Counted from the stretch's first letter, positions 6,839 to 12,830 are shown. The stretch: DNA of 12,830 bases from DASVDK01 sp036562265 [NCBI: Thermodesulfobacteriota bacterium] (GCA_036562265.1 DATCKS010000078.1:1-12830), one strand, 5' to 3'. The notes: generated by a model from the sequence alone, not told the origin. Program-made: numbers and translations.

Positions 6839-7176
6839 GACCTCGCGCCTCGCCGCCGCCCCGAAAGCAGCGTCTCGGCCGCCTCCTTGAGCCCGACCGC
6901 CGCCCCGAAGAGGCGCGCCACCGGCTCCTTCAACCTGGTCGTCGCGTGCTCGATCCGGTCGAGCCGCGCGCGCGTCTCGCCGGTGAGCCGTTCCGCCTCG
7001 AGCAAGAGCCCGTCGATGCGCGCGAGGACGCCCGGCAGCCGCTCCGCGGTCTCCGACAGCGTCCGGTCGAGCGACCGGGCGGCCCGCCGCAGCTCCAGGA
7101 GCGCCGGCACGAGCGCGGCCGCCACGGCGATGACCGCGAGCCCAATGGCCAGGACCACGAGTTCGGTGATGGTCAA
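6835..7176 (-). CDS. DUF948/YtxG-like membrane-anchored coiled-coil protein
   Basis: This 113-residue protein has one N-terminal membrane helix (about 5-27) and a long amphipathic, heptad-like remainder rich in Leu, Ala, Arg and Glu. That is the layout of the DUF948/YtxG family, small inner-membrane proteins of unknown function. The start is a TTG at 7176, supported by a good ribosome site (GGGAGG, 7 bases away). Its stop overlaps the kinase stop: the four bases CTAG hold a TAG on each strand, so the two genes converge with no spacer and no room for a separate terminator. Family placement rests on architecture only. Confidence 0.72.
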   Translation of the reverse strand: MTITELVVLAIGLAVIAVAAALVPALLELRRAARSLDRTLSETAERLPGVLARIDGLLLEAERLTGETRARLDRIEHATTRLKEPVARLFGAAVGLKEAAETLLSGRRRGARS

Positions 7177-7277
7177 CGTCCGCCCTCCCCGCGAGGCAGC
7201 AGGCGTCGCCTCGCCGAGCGGCAGTCTAGCCGACGGGAGGGACCTCTGCCCGGCTCGCCGAAGGGGCGGCTCCCGGG

Positions 7278-7637
7278 TCAGCGCCGCCGGGCGGCCGCGG
7301 CCGGGGGGTGAGCGGCGCCGCCGTCGGTCGCGATGAGGGCCGGCGCCGGGGGAGGCTCGGCTGACTCGGTGCCGCCGTGCGGCCCACCGGGCGGCATGGC
7401 GACCAGCGGCCGGTCGGCAGGGGGTGGTGAGGGCGCGATCGAGGCGTCAGGGCCCGTGCCCGTCGGGGCGGCCGGCGCGGTCACGGACTCCGCCGACCCG
7501 ACCGCGGCCGGGACGCCCCTGGCCGGCGCGTCGGCGCCGCGGTCGGCGGGGGACGGCAGGAAGTGCACGAACAAGGCGCTGCCCGCTCCGGCAAGACCGA
7601 AGAGGACGCGTCCGACACGGCGGGCGGTGAGGCTCAC
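7278..7637 (-). CDS. Putative proline/alanine-rich membrane-anchored protein
   Basis: This possible 119-residue protein starts at GTG 7637 (VSLTARR...). A basic N-terminus is followed by one hydrophobic segment (about residues 9-28), then about 90 residues of Pro, Ala, Gly and Ser without predicted structure. The frame stays open upstream to an ATG at 7775, but that stretch is Arg/Pro-rich and looks like non-coding GC-rich DNA. The ribosome site before 7637 is weak. The TM segment after a basic start favours a real anchored protein with a disordered tail, but the composition could also arise by chance. It lies between the KGG genes and the DUF948-like gene on the same strand. Confidence 0.4.
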   Translation of the reverse strand: MSLTARRVGRVLFGLAGAGSALFVHFLPSPADRGADAPARGVPAAVGSAESVTAPAAPTGTGPDASIAPSPPPADRPLVAMPPGGPHGGTESAEPPPAPALIATDGGAAHPPAAAARRR

Positions 7638-7739
7638 GAGGCATTCCCGGTCGGGGCGGGCGTCCGGGCGGCTCCCGCGCGCGGCCGCGCCGGCGTCGGG
7701 CGCGTCGACGGCCAGGCGTGGGGGACGAGGACGCAGGTG

Positions 7740-7762
7740 GGGGCCGCGGCTGGCGCGGCCCC
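7740..7762. repeat. 9-bp perfect hairpin downstream of the third KGG gene
   Basis: GGGGCCGCG (7740-7748) pairs with CGCGGCCCC (7754-7762) around a 5-base loop, about 55 bases past the stop of the KGG gene ending at 7818. No T tract follows on the minus strand. It could protect the 3' end of the KGG transcript or assist termination. Confidence 0.4.
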
Positions 7763-7817
7763 GGATTCGAGGCATCTTCGGGCATGCATGATCGGGCTCG
7801 TCGTTCGTCGGCTGCCG

Positions 7818-8057
7818 CTACTTGTGTCGCTCGGTGGCCTTCTTGCCTTCCTCCACCAGCTCGCGCACCCGCTGTCCCCCCTTCTTGCCGATCGTCTCGT
7901 AGAACTGCGGGCCGTGCTTCTCGCGAGTCGCCTCGCCACCCTTCTGGCCGATCGTCTCGTAGAACTGCGGACCGTGGCGCTCCTTGGTGGTCTTGCCGCC
8001 CTTCCGTCCGGCCTCACGGACGGTCATCTCCCCCCCGGTACGCTTCTTGGCTGCCAT
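7818..8057 (-). CDS. KGG-repeat stress protein, three motifs
   Basis: This 79-residue, very hydrophilic, Lys/Gly/Glu-rich protein carries three KGG-type motifs, RKGGK, QKGGE and KKGGQ, with the linker HGPQFYETIG repeated exactly 20 residues apart. This is the KGG (stress-induced repeat) family of YciG of E. coli and GsiB of Bacillus, LEA-like proteins linked to desiccation, acid, heat or general stress; their molecular role is poorly known. ATG 8057 is preceded by GAGGTGA, 8 bases away; the GTG at 8069 lies inside that ribosome site and is rejected. It is the last of three paralogues in tandem, 114 bases after the middle one. No membrane segment or signal peptide is present, so it should be cytoplasmic. 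Confidence 0.9.
   Translation of the reverse strand: MAAKKRTGGEMTVREAGRKGGKTTKERHGPQFYETIGQKGGEATREKHGPQFYETIGKKGGQRVRELVEEGKKATERHK
7881..8000. repeat. Two 60-bp tandem units inside a KGG gene
   Basis: Units 7881-7940 and 7941-8000 share a 24-base identical core and are similar elsewhere. Each encodes one 20-residue KGG module, showing that the gene grew by in-frame unit duplication. Confidence 0.7.
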
Positions 8058-8076
8058 TCGTCTCGTCACCTCACGC

Positions 8077-8098
8077 CCGCGGCGTCGCGCCGCCGCGG
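8077..8098. repeat. 8-bp hairpin just before a KGG ribosome site
   Basis: CCGCGGCG (8077-8084) pairs with CGCCGCGG (8091-8098) around a 6-base loop. On the minus strand it ends 5-6 bases before the GAGGTGA ribosome site of the KGG gene starting at 8057. It may act as a leader structure, a stabiliser or a weak attenuator; there is no T tract. Confidence 0.4.
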
Positions 8099-8171
8099 CG
8101 TACCCGTCCGCTGCTTCCCCTCCCTTCCGATCTCGGATGTCCGTATGCGCCAGAGGCCCCGGGGAGGCCGG

Positions 8172-8354
8172 CTATACCTTGGCCGCGCGCTTCCCCTGCT
8201 CCACGAGTTCCCGGACCCGCTGGCCTCCCTTCTTGCCGATCGTCTCGTAGAACCCCCGGCCGTACTTCCCGCTCGTCGCCTCTCCCCCGCGACGGCCCGC
8301 CTCACGGACGGTCATCGGCCGCTCGGCGTTCGCGTTCGTCGTCTCGTCCTTCAT
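8172..8354 (-). CDS. KGG-repeat stress protein, two motifs
   Basis: This 60-residue KGG-family protein begins MKDETTNANAERP, a short polar lead unlike its neighbours, and then follows the shared pattern MTVREAGRRGGEAT, YGRGFYETIGKKGGQRV and a charged C-terminal helix. It has one full YETIGKKGG module plus one degenerate RRGG, the smallest of the three paralogues. ATG 8354 is well supported by GAGGAG with 5 bases of spacing. It lies 62 bases after the upstream KGG gene on the same strand, with no terminator between them, so an operon is likely. The function in stress tolerance is taken from the family. Confidence 0.88.
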   Translation of the reverse strand: MKDETTNANAERPMTVREAGRRGGEATSGKYGRGFYETIGKKGGQRVRELVEQGKRAAKV

Positions 8355-8416
8355 GCCTGCTCCTCGAGCGCGTGAGCAACGGCGAGCCGCCGCGAGGGAG
8401 CGTCGGCCCGGCCGTG

Positions 8417-8659
8417 CTACGGCTTGACGGCGCGCTTGCTGCGCTCGATCAGTTCCTTGACGCGCTGGCCGCCCTTGCGGCCGATCGCCTCGTAGAACTG
8501 CGGCCCGTACTTCTCCTTCGTGGTCTCGCCGCCAATCTTTCCGCCCTTCTTCCCGATGGCCTCGTAGAACTCCCGACCGTACTTCTCGCTCGTGGCGACG
8601 CCCCCCCGGCGCCCGGCCTCGCGAACCGTCATCCCGCCGTCCTTCTTGATTTCCGACAT
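8417..8659 (-). CDS. KGG-repeat stress protein with an expanded module
   Basis: This 80-residue protein is the first of the KGG trio. It starts MSEIKKDGG and then has MTVREAGRRGG, YGREFYEAIGKKGG, an extra KIGG, then YGPQFYEAIGRKGGQRV and a basic tail. The extra KIGG stretches the repeat period to 24 residues, against 20 in the paralogue at 7818. The start is firm: ATG 8659 follows a strong ribosome site (GGGAGGAG, 5 bases away). The frame extends upstream to 8713 but that part looks non-coding. It sits directly after the long structured non-coding stretch 8660-9214, which should hold the promoter for the cluster, although no clear sigma-70 site was found; a stress sigma factor is possible. 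Confidence 0.9.
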   Translation of the reverse strand: MSEIKKDGGMTVREAGRRGGVATSEKYGREFYEAIGKKGGKIGGETTKEKYGPQFYEAIGRKGGQRVKELIERSKRAVKP

Positions 8660-8870
8660 GCGATCTCCTCCCTCTGTCGCCGCGAGCTGCGTGGTGGAGA
8701 CCATCTCCGCCACGCCTCCGTGGACCTCGAGCAGGACGCCGCGGCGTCCCTCCGCCTGCCCGGGTCACGAGTGATGCCGCACGCTAATGCAAAGCATGGG
8801 CCGGAAGCCAAGTGGGCCGCCGGCCCCTTGGAAAGCAGCCGTCCAGGAGTCGGTCGGCTGTCCGGGAACC

Positions 8871-8908
8871 CAAGCGGAGGGAACGCGCCTTCCCTTTTTG
8901 TCCGCTTG
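8871..8908. repeat. Two-part hairpin in the non-coding region
   Basis: An outer 8-bp stem (CAAGCGGA 8871-8878 with TCCGCTTG 8901-8908) encloses an inner 5-bp stem (GGGAA 8879-8883 with TTCCC 8890-8894) and a one-sided 6-base bulge. It is a 13-bp interrupted stem, the best RNA-like element in the region. Confidence 0.5.
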
Positions 8909-8998
8909 CCCTGCCCAGCACGGAGTCCCGAGGGACCGCCCGGCTGCGGGTCAACAGGCGGCACGTCGGGCGGGGCTGCAAAGGGCAAGCCCGAAAGG

Positions 8999-9018
8999 CG
9001 CCTCGTACGGGCGAGGCG
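8999..9018. repeat. 7-bp hairpin followed by CGAGG repeats
   Basis: CGCCTCG (8999-9005) pairs with CGAGGCG (9012-9018) around TACGGG. Just after it, CACGAGGC recurs at about 9023 and 9034, with another CGAGG at about 9041, giving several alternative partners for the first CCTCG. Confidence 0.4.
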
Positions 9019-9214
9019 TCACACGAGGCTACGCACGAGGCGAGGAACGGCGCGCTGCGACAAAGCCTTGAGGGCAGGACACGGGGATGGGCCGGAGAGA
9101 GGGGGGTCCGTTCCGGCGGGGCCACAAGCCCGGGCGGCCCCGAGGACGGGGGCCGGCGGGCACGCCGGCGGCCGCGGAGGGTCCCCGACGTGCCCACAGA
9201 ACTCCACTTCGTGG

Positions 9215-9832
9215 CTATTTCGTGTTGACCGCGAACACCACTTTCCACAGGTCCCCGCGCGAGAGCTTGTACTCGAAGTCGACGTCGATCTGCCCGTCGC
9301 GCACGAGCGAGCCGAGGTCGAGGTCGGTGCGCCACCCGATGCGCCGCGTGATGGGGTTCAGCCACTCCTCGATGCGCGCCAGGGCCCGGTTGGTGCTCTG
9401 GAAGTGGTTGATGATGACGATCTTGCCGTCGGATCGTGTGACCCGCTTGATCTCCGCGAGGACCCGGACCGGCTCGGGCACCACGCTCATCACGTGGGCG
9501 GCGACGACGTGGTCGAAGCTGTCGTTCGGGAAGGCGAGATGGGTCGCGTCCATCTCGATGAGCTCGACGTTCGTGAGCCCCCGCTCGCGCACCCGCCGGC
9601 GGGCCTTCTCGAGCATCTCCCTGGACAGGTCGATGCCCACCACCTGGCAATGCGGCGGGTAGAAGTCGAGGGAGAGGCCCGTCCCCACGCCGACGTCGAG
9701 GACGCGCTGTCCGGGTTGGATGTTGAGCAGCCGGATCGCGTGGCCGAGACGACGGTAGAAGAAAACCTTGAAGACGTAGTCGTAGAGGTGGGACCACGCC
9801 GCGTAGATGCCCTTGATGCGCTCGCTCTCCAT
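9215..9832 (-). CDS. Class I SAM-dependent methyltransferase, PmtA-like (phosphatidylethanolamine N-methyltransferase)
   Basis: This 205-residue protein is a Rossmann-fold methyltransferase. Motif I is VLDVGVGTG (44-52), the acidic end of strand 2 is GIDLS (66-70), motif II is around EMDATHLAFPNDSFD (93-107), and the post-I helix carries MLEKARRRV. The YDYVF start, SLDFYPPH after motif I, the helix after strand 2 and the total length match the Rhodobacter/Sinorhizobium PmtA type, which methylates phosphatidylethanolamine to phosphatidylcholine at the membrane. UbiE-like or other small-molecule activity cannot be excluded. ATG 9832 has a strong ribosome site (GAGGAG, 6 bases away), so the frame upstream of it, which runs through the transglycosylase gene, is not used. 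A terminator at 10054 separates it from the gene upstream, so its promoter should lie in 9833-10053; none is clear. Confidence 0.85.
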   Translation of the reverse strand: MESERIKGIYAAWSHLYDYVFKVFFYRRLGHAIRLLNIQPGQRVLDVGVGTGLSLDFYPPHCQVVGIDLSREMLEKARRRVRERGLTNVELIEMDATHLAFPNDSFDHVVAAHVMSVVPEPVRVLAEIKRVTRSDGKIVIINHFQSTNRALARIEEWLNPITRRIGWRTDLDLGSLVRDGQIDVDFEYKLSRGDLWKVVFAVNTK

Positions 9833-10053
9833 CCGTGTCTCCTCGGGAAGCGGGCTTGCGAGACCGGCACACCGGGGCAGGCGCCGTACCTCTGCCGGGG
9901 CGGCCTCGCACGGCACCCGTCGCGCCGACCGGGCGCACCGCCGCGTCGCCTCCGAGACCGCACGCCGCTCGAGGGTGCCCCGGCGCTCGAGGCCGTCGGT
10001 CGACTGGGCAGTCCGCGGGTAGCCTACTGCGGTTTCAGCGGATTCGCACCCGG

Positions 10054-10076
10054 AAAAACGTGGTCGGTACCACGTT
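10054..10076 (-). terminator. Rho-independent terminator of the lytic transglycosylase gene
   Basis: On the minus strand AACGTGGT pairs with ACCACGTT (8 bp, 4-base loop) and is followed by a run of five Ts. It begins 7 bases past the transglycosylase stop, the expected place. The stem is unusually AT-containing for this sequence, which makes a chance origin unlikely. Confidence 0.75.
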
Positions 10077-10083
10077 GGGCAGG

Positions 10084-10926
10084 TCAGCGCCTGGCGGTGG
10101 GCTCGGTGCGGGCCGCGAGCCTCGTGCGACCGGGGGTGTCGGCGAGCAGGCGCGCGTACGATGCGAGGACCTTCCGGACGTAGCCGGTCGGCACCTCGCG
10201 TTCCTCGTCGATCAGCATCTGGACGGCGTTGGGGCCGATGTTGTAGGCGGCGAGCGCCGTCGCGAGGTCGCCGAACCGGGCGCGTAGCCGTGCCAGGTAA
10301 TAGACGCCCATCTTGACGTTCGCCACCGGGTCGTGGAGGGTCTGATACCCCTGCCAGGGGAGCCGAAGGCGGGCCGCCAGCTCCTCGCCGACGAACGGCC
10401 GGATCTGCATGAGCCCCCGTGCCCCCACGAAGGAGATCGCGCCGTTGCGGTAGGTGCTCTCGGTCTCGATGACGGCCAGCGTGAGGAGCGGGTCGATCCC
10501 CCACCGCACCGACTCGTCGTAGATGGCCGCGGCGACCCGGCGCTCGGTCTGCCGGTCGAGACCGGTCGCGAAGCCGTCGAGGATCCGCGCGAGACGGGCG
10601 ATCATGGCCGCCCGCTCGGCCTTCGCCGCGGCACGCCCCGACGGCGGCGGCTGGGCGTCGGGAGCCGCCTCGTCGGGCGGACGCACGTCGCGTGACTCGG
10701 CCTCCTGAGCCTCGACCGCGCCGCGCGGCAGGCGCGTCCCCGACCGCCCCGGCACGAGCAGGGCGTCGGCGCCGACCGACGCCAGCGCCGGCACCGGCAC
10801 CGTACGCGCCCCGGCCTCGAGCGCGCTCCGCTCGGCCAGGGCGACCCCGGCCGCCACAGCCAGGCCGCCGGCGCCCGCCACGCCGAGCAGCCGCCGGACG
10901 GTCGTGCCTGCCGTACGTGTCGTCAT
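10084..10926 (-). CDS. Lytic transglycosylase (SLT domain)
   Basis: This 280-residue protein cleaves the glycan strands of peptidoglycan with formation of 1,6-anhydromuramyl ends. The N-terminus is a signal peptide or anchor (about 11-30, possible cleavage after AGVALA). A Pro/Ala/Glu-rich linker (about 31-105) leads to the SLT domain (about 125-260) with its three signatures: the catalytic Glu156 in IETES, GLMQI (171-175) and the AYN motif (227-229) in ALAAYNIGPN. The start was set at ATG 10926, which follows AGAGG by 7 bases; an ATG at 10944 has its ribosome site too close. A terminator follows the stop directly and a promoter lies 40 bases upstream, so it is probably a single-gene transcript. 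It should act in the periplasm; which relative (Slt, MltC, MltE) it matches best is not decided. Confidence 0.92.
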   Translation of the reverse strand: MTTRTAGTTVRRLLGVAGAGGLAVAAGVALAERSALEAGARTVPVPALASVGADALLVPGRSGTRLPRGAVEAQEAESRDVRPPDEAAPDAQPPPSGRAAAKAERAAMIARLARILDGFATGLDRQTERRVAAAIYDESVRWGIDPLLTLAVIETESTYRNGAISFVGARGLMQIRPFVGEELAARLRLPWQGYQTLHDPVANVKMGVYYLARLRARFGDLATALAAYNIGPNAVQMLIDEEREVPTGYVRKVLASYARLLADTPGRTRLAARTEPTARR

Positions 10927-10965
10927 CGCGTTCCTCTCGTCCATGCCTCGCGGCGCCACGCCAAC

Positions 10966-10993
10966 AGGGTAGCAGCAACTCCCGTACCGGCAA
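10966..10993 (-). promoter_or_regulatory. Promoter of the lytic transglycosylase gene
   Basis: On the minus strand TTGCCG (10988-10993), a 16-base spacer, and TACCCT (10966-10971) form a plausible sigma-70 promoter starting near 10959, with a leader of about 33 bases. The -35 box equals that of ubiB. The -10 box is weaker. Confidence 0.4.
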
Positions 10994-11299
10994 GCCCAGG
11001 CTCCCTGCACGGCCGAGCACTACCAGACTGCCGTCGCGTAAGCCGGCGCACACCGGAGGCTCCCCGGCGGCCGGCGCGAGACGCCGCGCGGCACCTCCAC
11101 GATTTCGGGCCCTGGCCCGTGACTTCCAGGTGCCGGAGGGAGGAACCGCTGTTCCACTTCTGGGCACGCGGCTCACCTGTCGGGCGAGCCAGCGGCCTCT
11201 CTTTTCCGTCCGGGCAGACGCCAGGGTTGTGGGGGCGCATGCCGCCTCGCCGGGAAAGGCGGGCGGCCAGCCGGGTGGTGCGGCCCCCGGACGGTGATG
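10994..11299. other. Intergenic region, no gene seen
   Basis: This stretch lies between the divergent transglycosylase and orphan genes. Open frames on both strands lack ribosome sites and are Arg/Gly/Pro-rich. The only structure seen is the hairpin at 11241-11267. The promoter for the orphan gene is at its right end. Confidence 0.5.
11241..11267. repeat. 10-bp hairpin with one bulge upstream of the orphan gene
   Basis: GCCGCC plus CGCC (11241-11251, one bulged T) pairs with GGCG plus GGCGGC (11258-11267) around GGGAAA. It lies about 30 bases upstream of the -10 box at 11300, where an activator or repressor might bind; it is not in the transcript. Confidence 0.4.
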
Positions 11300-11305
11300 T
11301 ATACT
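11300..11305 (+). promoter_or_regulatory. -10 box of the orphan gene
   Basis: TATACT stands out as AT-rich in a GC-rich region and is 58 bases before the ATG at 11364, predicting a start near 11312. The -35 region (about 11277-11282) is poor, which suggests an activated promoter or another sigma factor. Confidence 0.4.
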
Positions 11306-11363
11306 TGCGTTCCAACGGCCGGTGTGTTGGCTCTGCCGGCCGAGTCCCGAGAAGGGAGTCGCG

Positions 11364-11717
11364 ATGTTCTCGCCGAAGAACCGGTTTCGGGTTCGACTGG
11401 AGAAGATCCAGCACCTGACGCCGCGTCAGCCGACCGGGCGCCTCTACCCGGTCGGGTACGAGCACGAAGGGTACATCTGGACCGAGGAGCCCGACCTCAC
11501 CCACTACCTCCTCGGCCGCAAGGGCGTCGGCCCTGTCGTCGTGCTGGCGGCCAAGACGCCGGGCGGCACCGGGACGGGCGCCGAGGGCGGCGCCTTCCGC
11601 ACCTCGATGGTCGAGGACGTGTCTCGGGTGCGGGCCGGGGTCTACCACGTCCGCACGCCCAACTCCGTCTGGCAGGTCGTCGAGCTTCCCGATACCGATC
11701 CCGTAGAAGCCGTCTAG
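11364..11717 (+). CDS. Hypothetical protein, 117 residues
   Basis: No family was recognised. The protein starts MFSPKNRFRVRLEK and has no signal peptide or membrane segment, so it should be cytoplasmic. The middle holds alternating hydrophobic stretches (GPVVVLAAK, YIWTEEPDL, VYHVRTPNSVWQVVEL) that suggest a small beta-rich domain, interrupted by a glycine-rich turn (TPGGTGTGAEGG). ATG 11364 is preceded by a good ribosome site (AAGGGAG, 5 bases away); an upstream ATG at 11322 lacks one. It stands alone on the plus strand, converging on recJ, with its own -10 box and ordinary coding composition, so it is probably real. Confidence 0.78.
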   Translation: MFSPKNRFRVRLEKIQHLTPRQPTGRLYPVGYEHEGYIWTEEPDLTHYLLGRKGVGPVVVLAAKTPGGTGTGAEGGAFRTSMVEDVSRVRAGVYHVRTPNSVWQVVELPDTDPVEAV

Positions 11718-11789
11718 CCCGCCCGGCCTCTCCTCCGTTCAGCGTCAGCCCACGGCTCGATTCGGCACGCGAAGGCGCGGGAGCGCCGG

Positions 11790-11832
11790 TCCGCTCCGGC
11801 CGAAGCGGAGGACGCACTCGCTCCTCCGGAGC
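11790..11832. terminator. Possible convergent terminator hairpins
   Basis: Two small inverted repeats, TCCGCT/AGCGGA (11790-11809) and GCTCC/GGAGC (11820-11832), lie between the convergent orphan gene and recJ. Neither has a T tract, so termination here may depend on Rho. The call is weak. Confidence 0.25.
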
Positions 11833-11856
11833 TAAGGGACGTTCCGGGAAGGCGCG

Positions 11857-12830
11857 TCAGGCGGGGGAATGGAGGTCGCGCAGGGCGAGCTGCGGCCGCG
11901 GCCGTCCCTGCCAGTGGTCGAGTTCCGGCGTGAAGGCCGCCGTCACGCGCGCGCTCGGCAACGGGTAGCGGCCGCCCATGCGGAAGCCGATGCCGCAGAG
12001 CGACCCGGCCGCGTCGCCGGCCAGCTCGAGGCGGAGGTGGCGCCCGCCCCCCACCAGCCGCTGCTCGCGCACCACGACCTCGGCGGCGAAGAGCGGCTCG
12101 GGGTTGCCGGGGCCGTAGGGGGGCAACCGCGCGACGTCGCGCCAGAACGCCGTATCGAGCTCGGCCAGCGTCACGGCGGCGTCGAGCAGGAGCCTGGGGC
12201 CGGCTGCACCTCCCGTCTGCGCCCCCACCGCCCCGGCGAAGCGGGCGCGGAACGCCTCCACCCGGTCCGCCCGGACGGTGAAGCCGGCGGCGTGCACGTG
12301 CCCGCCCCAGGCGTCGAGGAGGTCGGCGCAGCGCGCCAGCGCCGCGTGCACGTCGGCGACGCCGGCGCCGCGCACCGAGCCGCGGCCGCGGACGACGCCG
12401 TCCTCGTCCGGCCCCTCCTCCAGGGCGATCACCGCGGCCGGCCGGCCGGTCTCCTCCGCCAGGCGGGCGGCGACGATGCCGACCACCCCTCTGTGCCACC
12501 CGACCCCCGCCACGACGATGGCCGGCGAGCCGGCCTGCAGGGCGGCGAGCCGGCGCGCCCTCTCGAGCGCCACGGCCTCGAGCCGCTGCCGCTCCCGGTT
12601 CATGTCGTCGAGCCGGGCGGCCAGGCGCGACGCCTCGCGGTCGTCCGAGGCGAGCAGCAACGCGAGCGCCACGGCCGGGTCGCCCACCCGGCCCGCCGCG
12701 TTGAGCCGCGGCGCGAGCCGGAACGCCACGGCGCGCGCGTCGACCTCCGGCGCGTCGGGACCGCCGACGCCGGCCACCGCGGCGAGCGCGCGCAGCCCCG
12801 GCCGCCTGAGCGCCCGGATCTGGGCCAGGC
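11857..12830 (-). CDS. recJ: Single-stranded-DNA exonuclease RecJ, C-terminal part
   Basis: About 324 codons are present; the gene continues past the right edge, so the DHH catalytic domain that binds the metals is missing from view. RecJ degrades single-stranded DNA 5' to 3' in recombination and repair. The visible part has the end of the DHH core with RLNAAGR, the DHHA1 domain with WHRGVVGIVAARLAE, the GRGSVR and GGHVHAAGF motifs, and the PYGPGNPEP signature that leads into the C-terminal OB-fold domain. A GTG at 12777 opens the longest frame inside the window with a start codon, but the frame stays open upstream with RecJ-like sequence (PGLRALAAVAG), so it is internal. The stop is at 11857. 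It converges on the orphan gene at 11364. Confidence 0.93.
   Translation of the reverse strand, partial: LAQIRALRRPGLRALAAVAGVGGPDAPEVDARAVAFRLAPRLNAAGRVGDPAVALALLLASDDREASRLAARLDDMNRERQRLEAVALERARRLAALQAGSPAIVVAGVGWHRGVVGIVAARLAEETGRPAAVIALEEGPDEDGVVRGRGSVRGAGVADVHAALARCADLLDAWGGHVHAAGFTVRADRVEAFRARFAGAVGAQTGGAAGPRLLLDAAVTLAELDTAFWRDVARLPPYGPGNPEPLFAAEVVVREQRLVGGGRHLRLELAGDAAGSLCGIGFRMGGRYPLPSARVTAAFTPELDHWQGRPRPQLALRDLHSPA

Larger units (their letters stand above)
8660..9214. other. 555-base non-coding region with several hairpins
   Basis: No frame here looks coding: the open frames on either strand are Arg/Pro/Gly-rich with no ribosome site or recognisable motif. Instead there are strong inverted repeats: 8808-8831 (CCAAG/CTTGG plus GGGCC/GGCCC with one bulged base), 8836-8860 (CAGCCG/CGGCTG), 8871-8908, 8925-8936 and 8999-9018. 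It separates the methyltransferase from the KGG cluster on the minus strand. It may be a long structured leader, an independent RNA, or a decayed gene. Confidence 0.5.

Noticed and set aside
4339-7311. 990-residue plus-strand open frame in a second frame of the kinase
   Set aside because: Runs of Arg, Gly, Pro and Ala typical of an out-of-frame reading; overlaps the real kinase throughout.
7881-8000. CRISPR-like or satellite repeat
   Set aside because: The repeats are in-frame coding units of a KGG protein, have no spacers, and are only two units long.
8975-9072. Possible c-di-GMP (GEMM) riboswitch near GGGCAAGCCCGAAAGG
   Set aside because: The first stem and GAAA loop resemble it, but the obligatory GACGCAAAGCC-like segment and second stem are missing; no gene follows on the plus strand.
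8787-9228. Small plus-strand open frames in the non-coding gap
   Set aside because: No ribosome site, no motif, Arg/Gly/Pro-rich, and broken by strong inverted repeats.
9833-11176. Upstream extension of the methyltransferase frame to 653 residues
   Set aside because: It passes through the transglycosylase gene out of frame and across a terminator; ATG 9832 has a strong ribosome site.

Overview
The window is a very GC-rich bacterial chromosomal segment (roughly 70% or more by eye) with dense, mostly minus-strand genes. The gene set (UbiB-family ATPase, RimI, lipoprotein with a lipobox, lytic transglycosylase, PmtA-like methyltransferase, RecJ) fits a free-living Gram-negative bacterium. Composition and content would suit a deltaproteobacterial, myxobacterial or Rokubacteria/NC10-type lineage, but no marker here fixes the phylum. 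No mobile element, CRISPR array, tRNA or rRNA was seen.

Layout from left to right. (1) 42-134: a minus-strand promoter and a rho-independent terminator about 60 bp apart, pointing off the left edge. (2) 237-2792, minus: a tiny Gly/Ser/Pro-rich lipoprotein, then ubiB and rimI; ubiB has a promoter so close to its ATG that its mRNA should be leaderless. (3) 2994-3431, minus: a four-helix membrane protein, divergent from (4) 3572-6838, plus: a large membrane sensor histidine kinase with a Cache-like sensor, HAMP, three PAS domains, HisKA, HATPase and a C-terminal PilZ (c-di-GMP-binding) domain. The kinase seems to begin at an ATC codon. (5) 6835-8659, minus: three tandem KGG-repeat stress proteins, then a proline-rich anchored protein and a DUF948/YtxG-like membrane coiled-coil protein. 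(6) 8660-9214: 555 bases without a credible gene but with several strong hairpins. (7) 9215-10926, minus: a lytic transglycosylase with its own terminator, then a PmtA-type methyltransferase. (8) 11364-11717, plus: an orphan 117-residue protein with its own -10 element. (9) 11857 to the right edge, minus: the C-terminal part of RecJ.

How the genes may work together is inference. Envelope and stress functions dominate: murein cleavage, phospholipid methylation, quinone biosynthesis, desiccation or osmotic-stress proteins, and a kinase whose PilZ tail could couple phosphorylation to c-di-GMP. The most interesting points are the kinase-PilZ fusion with its apparent ATC start, the KGG cluster with variable repeat numbers behind a long structured non-coding region, and the promoter-hairpin-terminator unit at the left edge.
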